A DNA stretch of 64,000 nucleotides from Aptenodytes patagonicus (GCF_965638725.1 NC_134951.1:78619068-78683067), one strand, 5' to 3'. Positions 13,601 to 28,600 are shown, numbered from the stretch's first letter. The notes: generated by a model not told the origin, from the letters alone. Program-made: numbers and translations.

Positions 13601-16600
13601 ATGTTTGCCTTCTGCCAAAGCTATGAAGAAATGAGAAGCTGTCACAGCCCTTGTGTTTCCCAGTCGTTAGTCATGTATGAGCATTTCTTCTGTTCCCATC
13701 TCAGCCAGTTCCCACTCCTTTCTGTAGAGATTACTCCACTGATGAACTACAGAGGCCCAGTGCAAAACCTCTTCCTTCTCCCAGGGAGATCTCACTCCGG
13801 TGGTTTGCTGCTGCTTTAGAGATCAGTAAAGTGCACCAGCGTAGTTCCTTCCAGCCACACCACTGCTACTGTAAATCTGCACTGGGATTTCATGTTGATG
13901 TTCAAGCCTCTAGCGGGTGGGAAAACAGTCATCACAGGGATGTATTTCTAAGCAGGAGTGTATGGCTGCCTGTACTGCAAGGCCATTGGGGTGGAAGGGA
14001 CTGATTTTCCCCACTCTGTGAAGGACACTGTAGAAGGGGGTGTCCTGAAGGAGCTGGTTTCTGCTGCCTGTCTCTGTTGGCAGCACCTCATTTCTGCTCA
14101 GGATGGCAGCTCATTGCCAAGGCTAAGAGGAAAGGAGTGCAGATGTGGATTGTTTATCAATTTGGGCAGCGCAACCTTTTTTAGTCAACTCCCTAAAGGG
14201 AAGGAGGCTGTGTTCAGGCACACAATGCTTTTTGTCATACAGTGGATAGAAATTGTGCAGGTGAGCATGGCACTGAATGTAGAGATGGGTTGCAGGGTTG
14301 TGCTGGGTGCATGCATTTGTGCAGTGGGGGGCTTAGCAGGGAACATGGCAATGCTGAGGAAGACGTTGTGCCCTTAGCTGGAGCTGGCCAGCTGAGCTAG
14401 TTCACCCACTTGATGATTGCAGTGAGGAACTGGCTAGCTAGGTTTTAACAGGGTCTAGGTGTAGCCAGTGCTATACAGGTCAACAAATAGGCTTAAGATC
14501 AGGGGCAAAAAACCCTAAGGCTTTCCTTTCCTTCTCCATATCCTTCCCCCGACACTGTAGTAAATGTTCTTGCAATTAAATTTCAAGTTCATGGAGGAAA
14601 GGGGACTGAACACAGGACATGATGACATTATCTTTCTTCTGTGTTGTCTTGGGTGAGCTTATTCAAGTGAAAGCAGAAGTGTTTACTTCACGGCATAGAC
14701 ACGCACTGCGATGACACTGTTTGTGGACAGAGATACCTACAAATGCACAGGGAGGACAGGACGGTAAGCTCTCCTCACTCCAACGTCTCCCAGATGTGTC
14801 TCCAGAATATGTCCCAAATTTTGCAGCAGCAGGGGTGTGCTGTTGCAGCCGTAGAGGTGACGCTTCTGAAGGGAAACCTCAGCTGAGTCCCAGCTTGCCA
14901 AGGGGTGCGTGATGCTCAGCAATGAGCCACTGGTCTTACATCTCTTCTGCAGCTTATTTTCAACTGTTGTGAACTATATCTCTTCTTCCCTGGAAGTGCC
15001 AAACCAGAACGTTCAGGAAGAAAATAAAGAAAACCAAAGTCAGACAGCTGTGGTCTAGACAGATAGAGAGCCCTAGAGTTTTTGATTCTCAATGTTACCA
15101 TTTTTGGAAACCGAGTGGCATCACAAGAGGGTAGTCTGTGACATTTAAAGACCATATGCTGGGATTTTTTTGGTATGTTATGAGAAGAACGTGTACTTTC
15201 AGGGAATGGGATCTTCCTATTACTCACAGTGGGAGATGGTTACTGACAGGGATAGCTCTTCTGCTCCTTCATGCCACCAGATATTTGCATGGAAGTGCTC
15301 CTGGTCGATGAGCTCCTCACAACGTGGACCGCATCTGCCTGGGCATAGGAGCAGCCTGTGTAGTAGGAGTGTAAACATCAGCCCATGCGTGGACAGGGAT
15401 ATGACCGTTCAGAAACAGAGAGGAGGCTCCACTCTGCTCCCTTTTATGGAGGCTGCTAGCAAGGGACGTGGGAGTTGTTTTGGGGGAGTGTTATATAGGA
15501 GGACTACTGGCTAACTGGAGACAGGCTGAAATCCTGGGTAAACAGATGCAGATGCTTTTCCTCCAAGTGATGCGGATGGGGATAACTATCAGGCACAACC
15601 AAACCAGGTCACAGCTGAAGTGGTGATGTGGGTCTGGCAGGCAGCTTGGATCAAAAAAAGATCTCTGCAGGGTGTGCAATTCTCTTTTAAAGGTTACATT
15701 CCCCTCTAAAGGTTATGTTTGCAGACGAAAAGCAAGACATTAGCAGGGTGATGACTTAAATGCTAGGTGCTATGTCAAGCAAACAGAAAAGGTCTGAGAA
15801 TGCTTATCTGTACCAGAAGTTACTTAAATACTTAGAAAATAACAAAATGCAGGACTAACTTAGGAGACTACAGTTAGTGTATTGTCACTAATCTCTTCAG
15901 AAAGAGCTCATAGTTTCTTAGAAGTTTTCTGTGTTTTCCTGTTTCCCAGAATATTTAAAATATTTGACTATATTGTTAGCCAAGAGCTAGTTTCAGCTGC
16001 CACCTAAATAATCTGAAATTGCTGTTCAGATGAAAGAGTCCTCTGCATTAAAGATATTTTTCCCTCTCTCTTTCTGGCACATGTTCATTCTCCTGCCCTC
16101 TTTCATGACAGCTTATTCATTGCCTGTTTACAGTAAAGAGGGATCAAATTATTTAAAAAATAAATATACCCTTTGAAAAAGTATCAAAAGTATAAACCCT
16201 GAAAGTCAGTGTCTGCAGCAGGCACTGGGGCTGGTCCCTCCTGGCAGCTCTGTGCAGGCTGGCTGCTTGCCTGGGCATGGCTCCAGCGCTGCTGGGCACA
16301 GCCGCCCACCACCACCCTGGGAGCTGAGATCCTCAGCTACCTTTGTAGCTTTGTAGCTTTCCCTCTGCTCCTCGAAAGGCAGGTGCCCTTCCTGGGAGAG
16401 CGGATCTGCAGTGTGCTGAGGGTGCCAGGCCAGCACCATCTTGTGGCAGGGCGGGAAGCACGCCTCTCCTCCTGGGGGTCAGCTGTCCGCCCGACACTGC
16501 TGATGACAGCGCTCCCTTTGCCGTCACTTGGGCTGCCGGGATAGCCTCCTGGGTATTGGGAAACCTGGTGTGTTGGCTTGGGGAGAGCTGTAGTCCCAAT

Positions 16601-19600
16601 GCAGTTTATAGGTGTTAGAAATCTGGGGCTTGGTCTCTGAAATCGGCAACTGAAATTAGAGGCAAGCAGATCTTAAGTGATCTACAATGTTTTTATATCT
16701 GTGTAAACATCATCTCATTTTGTCATTGCTTTAATGGTTTTGTTATTACATGCACCTTTTAATTTTGTTCTCAGACTAATTTATTGCTGTTTCTGGAGAG
16801 GCAATAATGCTCTTACTCCCTTCCCCATTCTCTTCTCGGCTGTTCTGGCTTATGAGGGGGAGTCCTCTCTCATGGCCATCTTCATCAGGAGCAATCGCAA
16901 GTGTCAGAGGACGTTTTGCTCTCTGACTCGGGCAATTCTGTGAAAGGCTTTTAAACCTGGTCCTGTATGAAGCCCTCCCTGCTGATCTATCAGCCTGGTA
17001 TTTCTCTCCAAGGTTTTGATTTTTCAAGGAGCTGAGCTGCTCGTGAGGTGCTGAGCCATCTTAACCTTCACTGGGAGACAACTCGCTCTGAAGAGTACAG
17101 GCTCAGATCTCTCTGTTATTCCTGGGGACTGCTAGGAGAGAGGTGTGAGGGCTCCTCTCTGCACCTCTGGGGAATGGTGCTCCCAGGGTGACTCCACAAG
17201 CATCTGCTGGAAGCAGAATATAATGGTGCAAAGGTTCTTGTTAAACAGTGTTCGGAGCTGGAGCACAGATGCAGGTTGAAGCTAGCCTCTGTCATGCTCC
17301 ATTACTGTAAACAAGTTTTGAGAAAGAGGTGGCACCTGGAGTAAGATGAGCAGGGAAATGCCCTCAGCCTGGTAAGAGCAGAGGACAGTTAAAAACCCCA
17401 CCAGAGATGAGACTCTGGAAGGTCAGTGATGCCCAGGGATGCTGTGGAGCCTCCACTCTGAGGGTGCTGAGGGTGCCGGGCCAGCCTGAATGCCTGACTG
17501 GACAAGGCCTGGAGCAATCAGCTTTGATGTGAATTTGGATGTAAGCTCAAAGCAGGTCCTGCTGTGAGTGGGGGTTTGGATGAGAGGGCTCCAGAGGTCC
17601 CTTCTTTCAGAAAATATTTTATTATTCCAGGAGATGTGGGCAACAGCAGGAGCAACCCTAAGCAACAGCTCACTCTGTATTTGCAAGCACTGACTGAAGT
17701 CATTGGAGCAGCTCCTTAATGCTGTTTTTCCACCCAGGCTGTGGTCAGCCCCCAGCATCTCCCACAGGAAAACACAAGAGGGTTTTTATAGCACGGAACA
17801 GCCTGTAGCCAGCACAGCCCCCCTCAGAGAGCCCGGAAAGGTGGCCGGGAAAAGCCAGTGCACCACAGCCAGCTCTGAAGCCACCAGTAGGAAATGGCAT
17901 GAAAAAACAGAGCATTTTGTAAAATAGCCCATGGTATTGGGCTCTGAGCTCTCGCTAGAGCTGTCACCTGCCCAGCAGAGCATGGTGTCTCTCCTGCTGG
18001 CACTGGTCTGACCAAAAACCCACAGGGAAGAGTGCAGCTACGTGGTGAGACAGGCAAGGAGAGTGAAAGACCTGTGCTGTGCTTTGAGGTCCCAGGAGAG
18101 CTGTTGCTGCGTGGTGCGAAAGCTCAGCTGAGCAGCGACATTCAGCACCTGAATGTATCACCTGCACCTGAAATTCAGGCCAAGCTGGCCAGAGGAGCCG
18201 TGCCAGTGACCCACCAACCAGGCAATGTATATATGCCTCTGTGCATACACCAGTCCAGCAGCTGTCCAGATGGTCCCTGTGGTGCATACATGGCAGTGCC
18301 AGCATGTCCAGCATGGGCCCTGGCTGGGGGACCTGCACCAGACATGTGCCTGTGAGGTGTCTAGCTGAGTACAGCTCTAGTTAATTCAGAGAGGTTTCCT
18401 TGAGCTCACGTGAAGCCACTCCTCCTGCTTGCCCTCTCTGCCTATCTCTTCATATGATTATTTCCTTTTCTGTTACACTTCAGCAGCACACTTTTGAAGC
18501 CGATATTTTCTTGTAGCTGGTTTTTAGCCCTCTGGTAAGCTCTATGGTCCTGTATAGGTGGCTGCAGATGCTCCTCTGAGAGCCCCAACCTCTGCCATCA
18601 GCAGAGTCAATTGCCTTGCCTTCTAAAATCTTCTTTTAGTGGTCATTCTCATGAAAACACTCTGCTTTCCAAAGCTGGTTCTTTTGATACTATTTGCCAG
18701 GGTTGTCATAGTTTCAAGAAACAAGAGGTTAAGCAGCATTTGAAGTCTGAAAGCGCTGCTCCATGTTCAGGCTGTTTTAGGAAAGCATTGCAATAGCCCT
18801 TGAGTATGACAGCTGAGAGCAGGTTTTATTCTTCTCGGAGGAAGCTGAGGTTTCTGCATCTCCTGCTCAAGATTTACAGAAGTGGAAGCCAGATGCTGAT
18901 GGCCTGGCTTGGCTGAAAGGTGGCCAGTCAGGCTCCCTGGAGTAATGGGGTTGACATCAAAACCATGACTTTGTTTGAAGTCAGTGGGGGTGGGATATCT
19001 ATCGGGTTGGGGACCTATGACATTACTAGCCAAGTTTTTCTTCACAGTTGTGAGAGCTGGAAACTGCAGTTCTCAGTCACATTCCCAGGCCTGCAGCTTC
19101 AAGAAAAACAAAAAGCCACAAACAAACCCAAATCCTGGACTTCCAGTAAAATCATCATAACTAACAACAACGATTCTGCTGTAGTTACTGTCAGTGACAG
19201 TGCTAATAGTACATTTGGAACCAAAACTGAGGAGTTTCATTTTAAAAAGTGAAGAATAGCCCATAGAAATGAGTGTGAATGACACCTGTGTGGAGTCCAG
19301 AATTTTAAAAGAAATGGTTTCTTATTTAGGTACATAAATAAACATTTAAGAATATTACTTTAGATTTTTGGGTCCAGATTCAGGCTCAATGAAATCCAAG
19401 TCTGGGTGCCCTCTGTATCTCCTGCGTAGGCACCTCTGAAATCCCAGGCCCAGGCAATACTCGCTGGGCATTACAGCAGGTAAATGGGCTAAGACAGAGC
19501 TCAGGCTCACGGCATTACATTTCAGAGTCTGGAGGATTGTGAGTGGCAAAAGAGGCTGTTAATCATCGCTTTAACCCACCCTGTGGCCACCCCATCCAAG

Positions 19601-22600
19601 CACAGTGTTTGAGCTCTGGTATTGTGGTACGCATGCTGGTGAGCACAAACGTGACACGCTGTATGCGCTTCAGCAACCAGCACCTTGTTAGCGATAAAAA
19701 GATTTCTTACAGCTCATGCCTGAAAGCAAAAGGGTCTCTCTAGGGTAAACGGTGGCAGCTGCTATTGTCTGTGGCTCCCCTTGGTCCTGAAGCCGTGCTG
19801 GTCCTAAGGTTACCCCAGGTATGAACCAAAACCTCCCGACTCCCATAAGGTATGCAGAACTTGGCAGGCAGCGGTTGGTATTTCTTTATTATCAAAGAAC
19901 CTCTGAAGTAATTTCCAATGACATGCTGTCTGGATGACTACTTTGTCTTCCTCTTTGTCTTCCTTCCTCTCACCCACTTCCCTCTTCCCTTCACCCCACC
20001 CATCCCCATCCCCATCCCCATCCCTGTTAATGAATTCTTCAGATATGCACCAGTGTAACGTCATGTTAGGGAGTTATGGCTACTGCAGTATAAGGAATAG
20101 AAAAGTCTGGGAAAGCTACACCAAGAAAATACATATTCAATGTGTCTGAAATAGATCTAAGATCTGTTTTCAGTTTCCTCAGAGACCATGTTTTTGCTTT
20201 TATCTAGAAGGCACTAAGAAAAAGAATTAAACAATTTCTATAAGCTGATGTTTTCATTGGCTATAGCTGCGCCCTCTTATTCTGCACTAAACAAAGTCAT
20301 GGCTTTGCCTTGGCAACGTATTTAACAGCATTGTGTTTGGTTTGCAAAAGAGCAATTTGCTTTCCATATCTGGACAACTGATGTATGAAACACAGCATCC
20401 TTTTAGCAAGGAGGAGCTCTCCTTCTATCTTCATTATAGTTTGAAAAGTGCTTGCTATGGCTGTGCTTCCCTGGCCCACTGGTGCTTGCTGTTGAACAAG
20501 CACATTTGAACTTCCCCTTCCCCTTCTCCTTCCCCTTCCCCTTCCCTTTCCCCTTCCCTTTCCCCTTCCCCTTTCCCTTCTCCTCCCTGCCTGGCCCTAT
20601 GCAGTTTCTATAACGTTTTGCCCTGAGGATGATGAATGACCCACCAGGGGTGTTTATGCCTCTCCCTTGTTCCCTTAGTATAACCTTGTGTGCGGCAATG
20701 CCTGGATGCTGGATCTCTCACAGGCTATCCTCAATCTGGGGTTTCTGGCCGGCGCGTTCACCCTGGGCTACGCTGCAGACAGGTACTGTATAAGCGCTGC
20801 TGTCCTTTGATTTTTTTTGGAGGTGAAATCACCTGCAATGAGCATGCGTCAACACTTTGGAGGTTTAATTCACTTTGGATAAACATCCCCAGCCTGGCTT
20901 GACAAAACCCAGCCAATATAATCTTTGCTTCCTTTTGGGCTGGAAACTTCATGCAATTGTACTTACTGATCCTGTTTGGACATTAAAATGTCATGAAAAG
21001 ACCCTTTCTTGTGGTTTCCGATGTTTTCTGTGCACATCTGGACCCAGGAAGGGCAGAAGGACACAGAAATGAAAAGGAAGCATTCAGAGGAGTTTTCTGG
21101 AGTGGTGTTTACTGGAGGATGTTTAATAGGCACCACTGATGAAGAAAGCAGCTACTTGAGGAAAGAAGGAAGGGGCTTAGTATGGTAATTCTCTCCATTC
21201 ACAGGCTGGACTCATACACTTACCACCGAGGTCATAGCTCCCTCCAGCCGGTTCTCAACTGTGTTAGAGCTGGATGAATACCAAGGAGAAGATGTGGGTG
21301 ATGTGCAGGCTTGAGCAGCTGACCTACCCCGGAACGGGGAGCTCTCATAAGCTCTTCCTTGCTCTTAAAAGAGGGAGCCTGGTTTGTGCTTTGTGCTGAT
21401 AATTAATGGTAGTCAACCTATGTGTTGGCTGAGAGCACCACTAACGATTTCACTGGCAGAAATATTTCTTCAGGTCATAAAATACATTCTTTCTGCCTGT
21501 TTTATTTTTCTTTGGTATCTGTAATAATAGTAATAATAACTTAATGTATGATTTCTTTGTAGGCAGGAATACTTACAGAATTATCTGGAATGTCATCTCA
21601 GATAACAAATTTTGAACTAGCAAACAAAAATACTTTTAAGGAAAACCTGATCTTTCCAAGGAATATAGTAATAAGTGATTAAGGTAGAAAAGATGCCCCG
21701 GCACTGGCTAACTTAAGATATCTCTGCTCAGTGTCTGGCGGCAAAGTTATGATATTAGCACCTTAGGACTGTGTAAGAGTTACAGCTAATTATTAAAATA
21801 AAATAATATGTCTAGGAGTACTTGTGTATCAATCATAATGTAACTACAGTACAACTATGAATGTTGCACATTGATAGCACTAGGGAATGTGCTGCAGCCA
21901 GACCAGTGGACTCTTGTCTCCTTGACAGCACTCAAAAGAACGGATCTGGTTGAAAATACCCTGATTTTTGTGCCATATAAATTCTTCTCATGAAACGTTT
22001 TGAACAAAATGAACAAACAAATAGTCTTGCAAATAGTTTTTGGTAAGATAAACAGCTACATCAGTTTTCACAGTTTCTTCTTAAAACAGCAACAATAACA
22101 ATGCAGAAGAGATCAAAATGGATATTCTAGTTGTGTTCCAAGGACACAGTTGCACAGGAAGGTTTTGTTGGGTATTTTTTTTTTTTTTGAATTATGGCTT
22201 ACCTTGAGCACACCTATCAATAATGATGTTTTTTGCTGGAAAATGAGACTCCTGAATACATTAGGCAGACTTTGAAAACAAGCGGTCTTAAACTTAAACA
22301 AAACACTGGAAAATCACATAAAGTAATTAAAGAATAAATTACTTACTTTCACAGAGCTGGCTGTAATTACTATTAGGAGACTAATTTGTGAAAACAGATA
22401 TCCCCAACAAAAGTTGCCTTTATTTCAACTGGATTAAAAATCTGAACCGTAACACATAGGCCATAGTTTAGCTACCAAAAGGTAAACTGTTTTCTAAAAT
22501 AAAAGGGGGACTGGTGAGGACACCACTAGTTTTAAAATTAGTGATATAAAGACAGTGATAACTACTGCAGGGAAGAGTCCCATCTCCCAAGGGCCAACAC

Positions 22601-25600
22601 TACAAAGTTTCAGGCAGCCTCTCTTTGGAACAAGGCCAGTCTTAAAAAGGCGCTTTCATATCTAGCATTAAAATGAGATACCGGGAAAAAAAATCTTTGT
22701 GGCTTTTCATGATTTTCACTTTCTTTTCCCTTTTCAACAGATATGGCAGAATCCTCATCTACCTGCTCTCCTGTCTTGGGGTTGGGATATGCGGTATCAT
22801 AGTGGCATTCGCGCCAAACTTTACTGTATTTTTGATCTTCCGTTTTCTCCAAGGTGTGTTTGGCAAGGGAACATGGATGACATGCTACGTGATCGGTGAG
22901 AGCTGTTATCTTCTTTCTCTTCTGGTTAGGAAAAGTGAGGGATTTTTGGAGGACAAGGAGTCCAGCTACATCTGCTCTTGATAACAATTTTCCTGGGAAC
23001 AAAACACTGGCCCTGAGGTCAGCAGACAAGGAATAACTCAAGACCATCCTAGTTAATGCATTTGTCCTCCAAGATAAGGTGGCTGCATGCAAATTGTAAC
23101 TTGGTCTAGGCTCATGCCTGAACTGAATTTTTGTGGAAGCAGTTATTGGCCTGTGTCCAGACCATGCTGGGGACCCTCCTAGCAGCTAAACAGTCTAGAG
23201 TTGCCTTGCTTGGCAACATCTGCTAATTTGCTGGTACAGAGGTGGCCTCTGAGAATGGCAGCAAGTGCAGACTCTTTCTGTTACTCAGCACTGATATGAG
23301 ATGGAAATAAGTAGCAGTGTACATGCCTGCCTGACCTCATAGGATCCCATGGAGAAGAGCGAGGAAGAAGTAATGCATTAGGGCAGACTAACAAGAGTGA
23401 TGTGTCCTTCAGAACTGTCCAGGCTCTCCTTTTGTACCCATCACTGTGGTATCTGAATATGCCTGTGTGCAGCTGGCCATAGGCAATTCAGTAGCAATGC
23501 AACACCTTCTGCTGATGTTATTTGAGGACTTTTATGGCTATCTAATCTATGGACTCCGACGGGAAGGGATTAACATAAATAATTAAGAGGTGGAGGAGTA
23601 GAATGTGTACATATAAAGGTTTTCTTATTACACAGAAGATCACCAGGATGATAAAAATATGCAAAACAAGCCTCAAATCAAACAGGATACACAAACAGCG
23701 ACATGGTTAATTTTGGCAGAGTCTGAACATCTTCCACAGATGCTCTGAGGAGTTAACTGCTTTTCCTCACTGGGAGGACAGACACTTGGATGGCTGCTCT
23801 TCATTCTTTAGCTGGGAGGCTTTGCTTAGTGCCAGACTGGACACCAGAGTCTATATTAGGTTTATTATTTCCTGAAAAGGGAAAAGGAAGGGAAGCTTTT
23901 TTATAAATAGCATCAAAACAGCAGGGATCCAGACTTTTTGATAGGTTATAGTCATGGCCCAGCAATGAAGCTCCTCACATAGCAAGCTTACTTTTAATGA
24001 GAAAAGGGTATTGTTGTGGCATCTTGAATGACTGCCAGGTTCAGAAAAGGAAACTCCTGTCTAGAGCATGAAATAGCATGGCATTAAGGAAAGCATCCTA
24101 CTAGAGACGAGACATCAAATTTACTTAAAAAGAAAATCAGCTGTTCAGTAATCTACTGTGATAATCCAAAACACAGTGATAACATCATTATATAGTGCAA
24201 AAATTTGTAACATCACTGTAGTCTGTGAGGCCTGTGACATTTTTTTTAAAATTCCTGGTGGAATTTAGATGAGTGAGAGCAGAATTGCAGCCAGACATAA
24301 ACGGTTACAGTGAGACCTGGGAACACCGTGGTGACATAGGTGCAAACATGCTTCTTCCAACCCCCTGTCTAGCCCTCTCAGCATCTAAATAAAGCCCAGA
24401 AGCACCAAAGTTTTCTGGGCAAAGTTACACTGCTGAGCAGCTCAGGTCCAAGATCCAGTGAAAGGGCCAGAAGCTGCTTTTCCCCTCACTTCCAAACACA
24501 TAGCCTAATTTTAAACTGAGATCTTATCCTAAAACTTTGGCAAGTGCTCTAAGCAGCAAAATGTTTTATGACAGACTCATGGCTTCCTTAAAATGGCCAA
24601 GTTTTAACAGAAAGGAATGTTTTGCAATGCTAAGAGCAGGCTGTCTGACTTTAGGGAAAGGTTCAGAGATATGACATCATAGGGGACAGTCTATTACCAC
24701 AGCCCTAAGCAAGGTGCTTAATTCTTGGAAAGAGTGATTCCATCTAAATCCCTTCAGGGATCTACTCTTACGTCCCGGGATCACTCAGAGTATTTACGAA
24801 CTTAACACCTTTTAAAAGGCACATACAGATCACCGGGAGGATGGTTGCCATTAATACATCTCCCAAGCTACTGATCTGGGCTTCAGAATCACAACAGGCT
24901 GCCTCAGGAATGTCACTTTGCTTTTACATACAACCCAGCTCTTCCTGGGCCAGTGCTGAGCAGCTACCTTTAGGCAATACAGTTGCCCCTGAGCCGTGCA
25001 GACGTGATGAACAGTCAATAAAAATAGTAACGGTGTCATATCACCCTGCATTGCCAGCTGAAACAAATCACTGTTACTTGTAAAATTGTGTGTTCTTTAG
25101 TAAATTTTTTTTAAAAAGAAGTGTTTTCTGTGTATTATAAACCAAGTAAAACCCTCTGCTTTTACTCTGAAGTAATGGTAGCGGTGACAGTTTTGAAACA
25201 AACAAGAGACACTTCATGCATTGCTCATCTCAACCATGAATCTCATGGCCTGAAATATGGGCTTACACGGGTTTCAGAAGTGATTAGACACATTCACAGA
25301 ATAAAAAATCCACCAAAGGATTGAAAAAAACCAAAACAACAAAGGCTATGTTTGTTCTAATAAATAAAACAAGCTGTGGACCATACCATACCTTATCGCT
25401 CAGAGCAACCAGCATGGTATGGCTAAACTCTCTTCCCCACAGATGCCTTGTCCATATTACCTGCTGGGAGCAGCCCCTGCCTGAAGGATCCTCTAGTCTG
25501 GGGCATGGGCCGAAACTGTGCCAGGAAGAGTGCTAACAATTTACCACTAAACATGATCATGGTGCAGGTCTCAACCCCCTGTTCTGGCCCTATTTAATTC

Positions 25601-28600
25601 ATTAGTAAATACGCAGTCAGAAACCCCTCTAGCTGAAGAACGGTGGGTGAATTGATGAGGTATTACCCATGCTTGCCCTGGACGGCCTCGGTGACATGCT
25701 TACACGGCTGAAGGCAAGATTCTGGGCTAGACAGACTTGTGACCTGATACAGTACTATCCTTCCTTATGTTCCACCACTACTATTTTTCTTTCAAGTTAG
25801 GTTTGTTTCTGTGTTGTTTATTTTGGCTTTCTCTCTGCTCAGTGACGGAGATCGTTGGTTCTGACCAGCGGATCATTGGGATTGCGATTCAGATATTCTT
25901 CACCCTGGGCATTATGATTCTCCCTGGAATTGCGTACTTGGTTCCCACCTGGCAGGGGATCCAGCTGGCCATTTCACTGCCCAACTTCCTCTTCCTGCTC
26001 TACTACTGGTAACATTGCAGTCATTGCTCTTGTCATTATTGCTATTGCTATTCGAGCAGCTTGAGACCCCTGCTGTGGTCCCAAGTCTCCTGTGTGCAAG
26101 ATGTTGTAGGTCAGGAAGAAGATATTTGTATATTGTTGATTTGGGCATTCTTAATTCCTTTTAGTGAATTGCAGACATACATTACTTTCCTTTTTCTGCC
26201 CAGGGTTTGCCTCTCTCGTCAGCCACAGCTGGCCCTTCACAGAACCCTGCTCTGCTCCTGCTTAGCCTGGGGCTGGCTGTTCATCTGGTTAACTTGACCA
26301 AAGTCTGCTTTTCCCATCAGCCATGGGACCCCACCTTTACCTCTAATTACGTACTCAGTTCAAGCCTGAACTTGCCCTACAGATCCCATGAGTTGGGCAG
26401 TACAGTTAATGAGAAAGCAGAGCACTATACTGTGGTGAATATCTGTCCCAGTGGCGTGCAGCCATCCGCTGGGCTGGATCCAAAGAAACTAATCCACATA
26501 CCCTCTTCCTGCACATTGTTTCCTTAAACGTTGCCTGTCATGAACTTTTAAATTGTGAATCATCTTAACCCTAGGCTAGCAGAAACTGAAACACCAATCA
26601 GTAATATTGCTTTGTGTTCAGTTCATAAAATATGCATACATTTGAGCGTGCGTGTGTCTATCTTATGATGATACAGCTAGAAGTTTTCTGGTCTGCCTGT
26701 ACTTGGTACTACATGTGTTTAGTGTTGACTTTCATTGTTCTTTGCTGTTCTACAGGCACCTTGTTTGCTTGTTGGTTATCGTACTTTTGACATCTATTGT
26801 GCAAATACAATAGTTAGGTTTCTTATTTTTCAGCTTTGCAGAGAATTGATATAGTCTATTTTCTTCCTTCTTGCCCGCAAGGATCAGATATTTTACAGGA
26901 GACTGATTGGAAGAGCACTCTACAAAAGAGGTTCTGTATCCCAAAGACTGAAAAATCAGTGTGTTGTGTATTAACACAGGCAAAAGGCAAAGGACTTTGG
27001 TTTACTTACGATGTTAAAGGGCAAAACCCCTATTTATGACTTCTGTGTTCTTACAGGGTGGTTCCTGAATCTCCACGTTGGCTCCTGACACGCAGAAAGG
27101 GAGAGAAGGCATTAAAAATCATGCACAACATTGCAAAACACAATGGGAAATATCTCTCACCACATTACTCAGAGGTACTGTCATCTGTTTGAGCTAGAGG
27201 GGTTTTTTTTCTAAACTTTCTTAATCTTTTGAAGGTTCAGTTGTGCTAAAATGCATTCGCTTTATGTGATGGGCAACACTTTTGAAGTGTCACACCAGAA
27301 CAAGATTGTCAATCCCATATCTACTTTGTTAATTGCAAGAGGTTAAAAGTGAACTGGCTGGAAAGACATGGGCTGAAAATAGTTTGCAAGACAATGAATC
27401 AGGTCATTCATCTGCAACACTCCTACTTTAAAAACTTGTGGGAAATATCAGAAACTAGCCTGAGGGCCAATGGTATTTCACAGCAGCTGCCATTTTAGCT
27501 GACAGAGTGAGTGGAGACAGCAGGATCCACTTGCCTGGCTCCTTTGCTAGAACTTCCTTTTACAACTCAAAGAGAAGATGATGTAGAAAATTGGAATTTA
27601 AGTATAAATTTGCTTCCATCCCAATAGGGGGAAAATATGCCCCAAAATTCAAAATAGGGGAAGCACTGTCTGAGATCACTATTTACAAAATAGGACAATA
27701 TATGTTAGAATTACAGTCCTTTGACAAGTGGTCTTGATGGAACTGAAAGGACTGATGCATTTCAAATTACACTATTGTGTCATTGCAGCATTTGCCTTGT
27801 TCTGTGCTGGGTAGCATTGCCTGGATCTCTGATCATGTTTACCGTGGCATTGGCCTTATGGTTCAGTGACGACAACAGATGTGGACAAGTTTCCTGTTCT
27901 CTAACAAACCAGGTCTGGAGCCTAAATGCTAGCTATTGTAATGTTAGAAATCGTTATTTGAACTAAGGAGAAAACCTGCAAATTGTTAGCACGCAGCAGC
28001 CCAGAGGTGGCATACTGAATACACTACAAGTATTTCAGACACTACACAGTAGTATCCTTTATGCCTACATACATGCATATGCTTATACATTCATTTTTAT
28101 ACATATACATATACAAAATTATCATGTGTGACTTTTAACTAAATTTTCGCTGAGACTAAAGGCAAAGACTTTGGGATGGCAGTGTTTGGAGGGGACTGAT
28201 GTGTCCCATCCTGTCAGGAAGGGACATCATGATGTGTGTGCTTTGTAACAGGTAGTTGGCAACTTGGGTTCCCACAGCTTGGTATCTTACGTAGGTCTTC
28301 TTGTCGCTCTTCTTAAACAAGGGAGAACCTGAGAATTTAGCCCAGTTTATCCAAAAAAGTGGGGTTGCTTCACCAAACTCTTAGAGTATAATTCTAAATG
28401 AAACCCAAGCTATAATTATTGGCACTCTTCTGAAACACCAGCTGTTCCCAAATCCATAGGATTTTATTTACCCAGTGAGAAACAGGCTTCATAAATCATC
28501 CAGCCAGCCTAAGCAGCTCTGCTTATTCAGGGCCATTCCTGCTATAAATATAGACCTTGCATGAAGTGCGCACAGGAAGAGGTATGTGGCAACAGAAGGA

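Larger units (their letters stand above)
7645..20678 (+). other. SLC22A3: SLC22A3 intron 1 (13.0 kb)
   Basis: This is the largest intron. I recognise no nested gene. It holds a perfect 17-bp inverted repeat (10329-10370), a CATCCC-type microsatellite (about 19995-20025) and a 78-nt pure pyrimidine tract (20511-20588) close to the exon 2 acceptor. The moderately long open frames at 8680-9132 and 9370-9803 look accidental. Confidence 0.85.

Noticed and set aside
22610-23092. 160-codon open frame on the minus strand
   Set aside because: It runs antisense over SLC22A3 exon 3, whose plus-strand reading is certain, and its protein resembles nothing I know.
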